From assembly GCA_012270065.1 (NCBI GenBank), contig JAAXJB010000011.1, forward strand, positions 1 to 39,740: a DNA stretch of 39,740 nucleotides, read 5' to 3'. Under the pieces are notes generated by a model, which did not search any database, was not told the origin of the DNA, and was given only the letters and a program-made list of their open reading frames with translations. Made by a program: the position numbers and the translations under genes. Source of the stretch: Rubripirellula sp. (GTDB lineage: Bacteria > Planctomycetota > Planctomycetia > Pirellulales > Pirellulaceae). Below are positions 34,561 to 39,740 of the stretch, piece after piece; the first letter of the stretch is position 1; each line of letters starts with the position of its first letter.

Positions 34561-35753
34561 TGCTCGGCTTGGCAATTGCGTGTTTGTTGATCTCCTGTCT
34601 GCCCGCCTTGATGGTTGTGAAAAACCTGCCGATCTTCATGTTTCCAGGTCGAGCGGAAAACACTGGAGCGGAAAACACTGGAGCGGAAAACACTGGAGCG
34701 GGGGAAAAACAGCTTCAGTCGGAAGCTGAAACGGAAAGCCGCGAAATGGGCGTGTCAGTCCTGATACCGGCACGTGATGAGCAGGATGGAATTGCAGCAA
34801 GTGTGAATGCGGCTCTGGAAAATCAGGGAGTGGATTTGGAGGTGCTGGTGTTGGACGATCATTCGATGGACAGAACGCCGGAGATTGTGCAGCAGATTGC
34901 GGCGCAGGACTCGCGGGTCCGATATCTGCAGGGAGACAAACTGCCATCAGGATGGAACGGAAAGCAGTTCGGATGCAAGCAGTTGGCTGCAGCTGCCCAT
35001 TACCCGCTGCTGGTTTTTATCGACGCCGATGTGCGACTGAAACCCGATGCTTTGCAGCGTCTGGTGACATGTTATGAGTCGCTCGACGTGGGGTTGCTGA
35101 GTGCATTTCCCCGTCAGGAAACGGAAACGATTCTTGAGAAGTGGATCATACCACTGATGCATTTCGTGTTGCTTGGTTTTTGCCCCTTGGAAAGGATGCG
35201 ATCCGATGCCAGTCCAGCATTGGCAGCTGGATGTGGTCAGTTGTTCCTGACATCAAAAAAAGCTTACGAGACTGCAGGTACCCATGAGCAGATTCGTGGA
35301 TCTCGACATGACGGTGTCAAGCTTCCGCGGGCTTATCGTCATGCGGGTTTGATGACAGATGTGTATGACGGCAGCGAATTGGCCATTTGTAGAATGTATC
35401 ACTCGGCGAGTGAAGTTGTTCGCGGTGTGCTGAAGAATGCAACCGAAGGATTGGCTAGCCCAAGGTTGATTTTACCGTTCACGGTTTTGTTACTCGGTGG
35501 AAGCGTGTTCCCCGTGGGGCTCTGCGGATTGGCGATCTATTACGGGGATTACCCGGCCGCTGCTGTCGCAGGGTTGGCGACCCTGGTTGGGCATGTACCT
35601 CGCGTCCTTGCTGCGTTACGCCTCCGGCAATCCTGGGCAGGGGTAATCTGCCATGTGCCCGCGACTACACTGTTCATTCTGTTGCAGTGGGTCGCGTTCA
35701 TCAATCAGCTCACGGGCCGTCAGGTCGCATGGCGCGGTCGTGTTTCGAGTTGA
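34557..35753 (+). CDS. Membrane family-2 glycosyltransferase (CrtQ/HpnB-like)
   Basis: A 398-residue protein from ATG 34557, overlapping the acyltransferase stop by four bases. An N-terminal membrane helix (about 3-23) is followed by a GT-A domain: VSVLIPARDEQDGI, LDDHSMDRT (DDHS 100-103), and the metal-binding DAD at 156-158 (VFIDADVRLKPDAL). GSRHDGVKLPRAYRHAG is a later acceptor/catalytic region. Two or more C-terminal membrane helices end the protein. This architecture matches glycosyltransferases acting on carotenoid acids or hopanoids. Residues 33-47 are a triple AENTG repeat between the anchor and the catalytic domain. The gene ends 86 bases before the next sulfatase. Confidence 0.85.
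   Translation: MMLGLAIACLLISCLPALMVVKNLPIFMFPGRAENTGAENTGAENTGAGEKQLQSEAETESREMGVSVLIPARDEQDGIAASVNAALENQGVDLEVLVLDDHSMDRTPEIVQQIAAQDSRVRYLQGDKLPSGWNGKQFGCKQLAAAAHYPLLVFIDADVRLKPDALQRLVTCYESLDVGLLSAFPRQETETILEKWIIPLMHFVLLGFCPLERMRSDASPALAAGCGQLFLTSKKAYETAGTHEQIRGSRHDGVKLPRAYRHAGLMTDVYDGSELAICRMYHSASEVVRGVLKNATEGLASPRLILPFTVLLLGGSVFPVGLCGLAIYYGDYPAAAVAGLATLVGHVPRVLAALRLRQSWAGVICHVPATTLFILLQWVAFINQLTGRQVAWRGRVSS
34651..34695 (+). repeat. In-frame 15-bp tandem repeat x 3 in glycosyltransferase
   Basis: Three exact copies of GAGCGGAAAACACTG at 34651-34665, 34666-34680 and 34681-34695, followed by a diverged GAGCG. They encode three copies of AENTG in the linker after the N-terminal membrane helix. 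Confidence 0.97.
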
Positions 35754-35839
35754 GCGCGATCCAATGGTGTAAGCTGGCAGCCGTGTGGGTTGTTCAACTC
35801 GCTTGTGATTTTCAGCCTCAGATTGATGGGAAGGTTTTC

Positions 35840-37288
35840 ATGCGACTGCCAGCTTGGATATTTTCTATCCTGATTCCATTCAGTGCCATTCAAGCCGAAC
35901 GTCCGAGTTTCATCGTGGTGCTTGCCGACGATTTAGGGTTCGGAGACCTCGGATGTTATGGAAATGACTCAATCCGCACGCCCAGAATCGATCAATTTGC
36001 TACCGAGGGCCTGAGGCTGACCAGTTGTTATTCAGCACATCCCAACTGTTCGCCGTCACGGGCTGGTTTGATGACGGGAAGAACACCATTTCGGCTCGGT
36101 ATCTACAACTGGATTCCCATGTTCTCGCCAATGCATGTCCAGCGGAGTGAAGTCACCGTAGCGACTTTACTCAAACGGGCCGGATACGACACATGCCATG
36201 TCGGAAAGTGGCATTTGAATGGTCAGTTCAATTTGCCGGGGCAGCCACAGCCGGATGACCATGGTTTTGAACACTGGTTTTCTACACAAAACAATGCGCT
36301 TCCAAATCATCGAAACCCTGTGAACTTTGTTCGCAATGGCAAAGAAACAGGGCCTCTTTCAGGTTACTCTGCCGAACTTGTTGCCGATGAAGCCATTCGT
36401 TGGCTACGCGCTCGTCCAGATCCGAAACAAAACCCGTTTTTTCTTTTTGTGTGTTTCCACGAGCCTCATGAACCCATCGCTTCGGCCGAAGAATTTCAAA
36501 AGCTGTACCCCCATCCGGACCCAGCTTACGCTGCCCATCATGGAAATATCTCCCAGTTGGACGCAAGCTTTGGAAAGCTTCTCGATACCGTTGATCAGCT
36601 AGGTTTGGGTGAGGACACCGTTGTGTTTTTCACGAGTGATAACGGTCCCGCCATCACGGCGATGCATCCTCATGGGTCGGCTGGACCATTGCGTGATAAG
36701 AAAGGAACCGTTCATGATGGGGGGATTCGTGTTCCGGGGATCATCCGATGGCCCGCAGAAATAGTCGCTGGAAGCAAAAGCGATGTGCCGGTGAGTGGTC
36801 TCGATTTGCTACCGACCCTCTGTGAGCTTGCTCGAACTCCGTTGCCTGAAGGACGCCAGCTTGATGGGGTGAGCTTCGCACCCATGCTGAAAGGTAACAC
36901 GTTCAGAAGAACCAGGCCTCTTTACTGGCAGTTCAACCGGGCAAAGGGAGCAGCCAAAGTCGCTTTGCGGGACGGGCGGTGGAAGCTGTTAGCGACATTG
37001 ACGCAGCCAGGTCCAAAAACGGGCGCTGATCTGACAAAGCAGGAAATGCTGGCAATCAAAACTGCGGAATTGAAGGAGTTCGAATTGTACGATCTCAACG
37101 CTGATATTCAGGAATCGAAGGATCTCAGTGAAAAAGAGCCTGAGGTGCTCAATCGCCTGCGTCATGAAATGCAAGCAATTTACTCCAGCGTCCAGCAGGA
37201 AGGTCCCATCTGGCCTGATTGGCAGTGGAGGCGTTACGAGTCTGAACGGATCATCTGGCCTGATTATTGGCTTAATCGCAGGAAATGA
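35840..37288 (+). CDS. Secreted arylsulfatase-like sulfatase
   Basis: A 482-residue protein from ATG 35840, with GGAAGG 5 bases upstream; the frame is open to 35687 but that part overlaps the glycosyltransferase gene and lacks a signal peptide. From this ATG a short signal peptide (about residues 3-19) precedes VVLADDLGFGDLGCYG (Asp 30 and 31) and CSPSR with Cys 70, the formylglycine site. CHVGKWHLNG, FFTSDNGPAI and KKGTVHDGGIRVPGI are further sulfatase motifs. It resembles arylsulfatase A or N-acetylgalactosamine-6-sulfatase more than the iduronate-2-sulfatase-like enzyme at 9714. The substrate is unknown, most likely a sulfated polysaccharide. Confidence 0.93.
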   Translation: MRLPAWIFSILIPFSAIQAERPSFIVVLADDLGFGDLGCYGNDSIRTPRIDQFATEGLRLTSCYSAHPNCSPSRAGLMTGRTPFRLGIYNWIPMFSPMHVQRSEVTVATLLKRAGYDTCHVGKWHLNGQFNLPGQPQPDDHGFEHWFSTQNNALPNHRNPVNFVRNGKETGPLSGYSAELVADEAIRWLRARPDPKQNPFFLFVCFHEPHEPIASAEEFQKLYPHPDPAYAAHHGNISQLDASFGKLLDTVDQLGLGEDTVVFFTSDNGPAITAMHPHGSAGPLRDKKGTVHDGGIRVPGIIRWPAEIVAGSKSDVPVSGLDLLPTLCELARTPLPEGRQLDGVSFAPMLKGNTFRRTRPLYWQFNRAKGAAKVALRDGRWKLLATLTQPGPKTGADLTKQEMLAIKTAELKEFELYDLNADIQESKDLSEKEPEVLNRLRHEMQAIYSSVQQEGPIWPDWQWRRYESERIIWPDYWLNRRK

Positions 37289-37504
37289 GCTTTCTGCTGG
37301 GATTGTTGACCGGAAAATCCTGTGACATGTAACGGATCATGATCTGAAAGTGGACCGATTGCGTTCCTCAAATTCGACTGGTTCGGGGTGGGCTCGTAAG
37401 CTAGACTCTGGCCCGTCAAACAGTTCGGCGGCGGCATTTGCCGTCGAACATCAAGGATGTTTGGCTGCCAGACACGAAGCCTCGTCAAGGATGACGAACT
37501 GACA

Positions 37505-39499
37505 ATGAACAATTTTGGTCGCGTTCTTAAACTTGCAGCCCGCCGGCGCTTTGCACTGGTCGGCATTCTTTGCACGTCTTTGGTCATTGCGGTTTTATGG
37601 GGAGCGAACATAGGTACGCTCTACCCTCTTGTGGAGGTCGTGTTCAAGGGAGACAGCCTTCCCAGCTATGTTGAATCGCGTGTCAATCAATCAGAAGCAG
37701 AAGTTGCCGAACTCGATCACGAGATCAGTCTGGTCGAACAGTCGCTTCAGCAAGCCGCTGGCGAGGAAAAAACAGCTTTGCAAATCCAGATGCAAAGTTT
37801 GGAGACACGTCGCAATGTCACCAGTGAGAGTGGAGCCTGGTTTGCCAGAGTCAAGCCCTGGGTTGATGCTTATGCGCCTGATGGACCCTACGCAACTCTG
37901 ATACTGGTTGTCGCCGTTTTGGTGGGTGGGACGGCATTGAAGCTGGTGGCGCTGATGATCAACATGCTGCTGGTTCAGTACGTAGCAGAGCGGACTGCGT
38001 TTGATCTGCGATCGACTTTTTTCCGGAAATCACTTTCGTTGGATCTTGATGCGTTTGGTGAGAATGGTTCGGCCGAACTGACATCGCGTTTGACCAACGA
38101 TGTTTCTCATGTATCTACAGGATTGTCCGTCCTGCTGGGCCGAATGGTACGCGAACCATTGAAAATGGTTGTTTGTCTCGGCGGAGCGATGTTCATTTGC
38201 TGGCGGTTGCTGCTGCTGGTGATGATTGTCACGCCGGTGGTTGCCTTGGTCATGACCTATTTGAGCAGAGCCATCAGGCGCGCTAGCCGCCGTGCGATGG
38301 AAGAAATGAGCCAGTTGTACGGAATGCTGAGTGACGCGTTTTCGGGGATCCGAGTGGTCAAGGCATTCAACACCCAGGCGTATGAGAGAGCAAAATTCAG
38401 ACGAGGCACACATGCCTTCTATCTAAAATCGATGAAGATTCATTTCTACAACATGCTGGCTCGCAGCAGCAGTGAGATGCTGGGAATGGCGACGGTGGGA
38501 ATGGCGATTTTGGCGGGAGGGTATCTGGTGGTGAACCAGGAAACCCATCTGCTGGGTCTGCGAATGAGTCAGGTGCCACTGAATGTCGGTGAAGTGCTGA
38601 TGTTTTTTGGTTTTCTCATCGGGGCTTCCGACCCCGCACGCAAGCTGACGGACGTCTGGAGTGGATTGCAACGTGGCGTAGCGGCGACCACGCGACTCTA
38701 TGCGGTGATTGATCAGAAAGTCCGCGTTCAGGAACCATCGGATCCCAAAAGCGTTCCCAGACCTCATCGCGACATCACGTTTCAGGATGTCTGTTACCAC
38801 TATTCATCAGGTCCGAAAGTTCTTGATGGCATGAATTTTAAAATCGCTCACGGCGAAACGATTGCGGTCGTCGGTCCCAATGGAAGTGGAAAAAGTACCC
38901 TGGTCAGCCTGTTGTGCCGTTTTGATGATCCCCAGTCCGGCATGATTCTGGTCGATGATGTTCCGCTCATGGAAATGCGAACGCGAGATGTGAGGCGAAG
39001 GATTGCACTGGTCACGCAGCGGACCGCGCTGTTCGAGGATACGATCGAAAACAATATTCGCTACGGTACACCCGGTGCAGATTCGCACGCTGTGGTTCGC
39101 GCCGCCAAGATGGCATTTGCTGATGACTTCATTCGCACCAAAACCCCCAATGGCTATCAGACGCGATTGGGTTCAGGGGGAGTTCAGTTGTCAGGTGGCC
39201 AAATGCAGAGGATCGCACTCGCACGTGCGTTCCTTCGTGATCCGGATATTCTGATTCTGGACGAGGCTACCAGCCAGATTGACATGGAGAGCGAACTGCT
39301 GATTCACAAGGCACTCAAGAAGTTTCTTGTCAATCGTACCGGTTTGATGATTACCCACCGGGCAAGCTCGCTGGTGATGGCTGATCGTACCATTGTCGTT
39401 GAGGCGGGGCAGGTTGCTGATCAGGGAACACATGAAGAGCTGCAGCAGCGGAATGATTTCTACCGGAACCTTTGCGGTGATCAAAGGCTTTCTGCCTGA
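37505..39499 (+). CDS. ABC exporter, MsbA/lipid-type half-transporter
   Basis: A 664-residue protein from ATG 37505 (ATG 37457 would add 16 residues; AAGG lies 12 bases before 37505). One half-transporter: a six-helix membrane domain fused to an ATPase. Between helices 1 and 2 there is an unusually long extracytoplasmic stretch (about residues 50-130), rich in Glu/Gln and probably coiled coil. ATPase motifs are complete: Walker A GPNGSGKST (457-465), Q-loop VTQRTAL, signature LSGGQMQR (562-569), Walker B ILILDEAT (about 582-589) and the H-loop His 618 in ITHRAS. It should work as a homodimer exporting a lipid or other hydrophobic molecule, or a drug. The nearby acyl/glycosyltransferase pair makes a glycolipid cargo conceivable. 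Confidence 0.92.
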   Translation: MNNFGRVLKLAARRRFALVGILCTSLVIAVLWGANIGTLYPLVEVVFKGDSLPSYVESRVNQSEAEVAELDHEISLVEQSLQQAAGEEKTALQIQMQSLETRRNVTSESGAWFARVKPWVDAYAPDGPYATLILVVAVLVGGTALKLVALMINMLLVQYVAERTAFDLRSTFFRKSLSLDLDAFGENGSAELTSRLTNDVSHVSTGLSVLLGRMVREPLKMVVCLGGAMFICWRLLLLVMIVTPVVALVMTYLSRAIRRASRRAMEEMSQLYGMLSDAFSGIRVVKAFNTQAYERAKFRRGTHAFYLKSMKIHFYNMLARSSSEMLGMATVGMAILAGGYLVVNQETHLLGLRMSQVPLNVGEVLMFFGFLIGASDPARKLTDVWSGLQRGVAATTRLYAVIDQKVRVQEPSDPKSVPRPHRDITFQDVCYHYSSGPKVLDGMNFKIAHGETIAVVGPNGSGKSTLVSLLCRFDDPQSGMILVDDVPLMEMRTRDVRRRIALVTQRTALFEDTIENNIRYGTPGADSHAVVRAAKMAFADDFIRTKTPNGYQTRLGSGGVQLSGGQMQRIALARAFLRDPDILILDEATSQIDMESELLIHKALKKFLVNRTGLMITHRASSLVMADRTIVVEAGQVADQGTHEELQQRNDFYRNLCGDQRLSA

Positions 39500-39563
39500 T
39501 TGTGCTTCAGGCGACCTGCAGTTGTTTCTGCTGCTCAATGGAAAAAGCATTCCACCATTGCGC

Positions 39564-39599
39564 AAAAAAACTCAGCCCGTCCTGGCGGCAGGGCTGAGT
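39564..39599 (-). terminator. Intrinsic terminator for a minus-strand unit right of the window
   Basis: Read on the minus strand: a perfect 9-bp stem (ACTCAGCCC at 39591-39599 read in reverse, GGGCTGAGT at 39570-39578) with a 12-base loop, followed by seven T residues (39570-39564). This is a textbook Rho-independent terminator. No minus-strand gene ends near it inside the window, so it implies one just beyond the edge; on the plus strand it may also limit read-through from the ABC exporter. Confidence 0.8.
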
Positions 39600-39702
39600 G
39601 GTTGAGCTTTCCCGTGGGGTGACGTCGAACACGGATCAAGAGGAGTTCGACGATTGGCTGGGCGGCGTGAACCGCGATCCGAGGGAATCACCCCCGTTTC
39701 CG

Positions 39703-39740
39703 CAGGCCAAGGTCACTCCTGTTTTTACAGGCCAAGGTCA
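39703..39740. repeat. 25-bp-period direct repeat at window edge
   Basis: CAGGCCAAGGTCA occurs at 39703-39715 and again at 39728-39740, ending exactly at the window boundary. The spacer bases (CTCCTGTTTTTA) are similar to those before the first copy (CCCCGTTTCCG), suggesting a degenerate repeat unit that may continue. Confidence 0.7.

Larger units (their letters stand above)
39500..39740. other. Right-edge intergenic region
   Basis: It follows the ABC exporter. It contains the minus-strand terminator listed separately and, at the very edge, a 13-base direct repeat CAGGCCAAGGTCA at 39703-39715 and 39728-39740 (25-base period), which may continue outside the window. Short minus-strand frames between the repeat and the terminator could be the tail of a gene further right, but I cannot support one. 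Confidence 0.45.

Noticed and set aside
35687-35839. Upstream extension of the third sulfatase
   Set aside because: It overlaps the glycosyltransferase gene in another frame; ATG 35840 has GGAAGG and a signal peptide.

Overview
The window looks like a chromosomal segment of a planctomycete (class Planctomycetia, probably a marine relative of Gimesia, Rubinisphaera or Fuerstiella; the genus is an inference). Three things point there: a secreted PSCyt1/DUF1549/DUF1553 protein, three secreted formylglycine-type sulfatases in 40 kb, and a six-gene Na+-NQR operon whose accessory genes have an unusual architecture. Genes are dense, both strands are used, and TTG starts appear several times. I see no rRNA, tRNA, CRISPR array, transposase or prophage gene, so this reads as core/accessory chromosome rather than a mobile island.

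Layout. 1-2519 (-): a large DUF1549/DUF1553 protein cut by the left edge. 3053-4974 (+): a DUF1499 protein and an enolase-superfamily enzyme. 5170-9372 (-): an FMN/Fe-S glutamate-synthase-like protein, a winged-helix-RadC fusion and a PHP phosphoesterase. 9714-11384 (+): an iduronate-2-sulfatase-like enzyme. 11447-14273 (-): TypA/BipA and a His-rich lipoprotein. 14833-20881 (+): nqrABCDEF. 21161-24282 (+): an ApbE-NqrM fusion overlapping a membrane-anchored PQQ-type beta-propeller gene. 24365-25408 (-): a Gfo/Idh/MocA oxidoreductase. 25607-29029 (+): mfd, interrupted by in-frame stop(s). 29068-30270 (-): LhgO. 30576-31829 (+): an HD-GYP-type gene interrupted by an in-frame stop. 32116-37288 (+): sulfatase, acyltransferase, glycosyltransferase, sulfatase. 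37505-39499 (+): an ABC exporter. The right edge holds an intrinsic terminator for a minus-strand unit outside the window.

The most coherent system is the sodium-pump locus. NqrB and NqrC carry the SGAT sites that ApbE flavinylates, and NqrD and NqrE carry the four membrane cysteines whose iron centre needs NqrM. Here ApbE and NqrM are one polypeptide. An 11-G homopolymer lies exactly at the domain junction, and one extra G read there gives an immediate TGA, so slippage could release ApbE without NqrM. The operon is preceded by a perfect TGTGA-N6-TCACA operator of the Crp/Fnr type.

A second theme is sequence instability. Many short head-to-tail duplications (11-27 bp) are scattered through coding and non-coding DNA. 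One duplicates the apbE-nqrM start codon and another the mfd stop codon. Two otherwise intact genes carry in-frame stops. Whether these stops are real mutations, recoding or assembly errors cannot be decided from one sequence.
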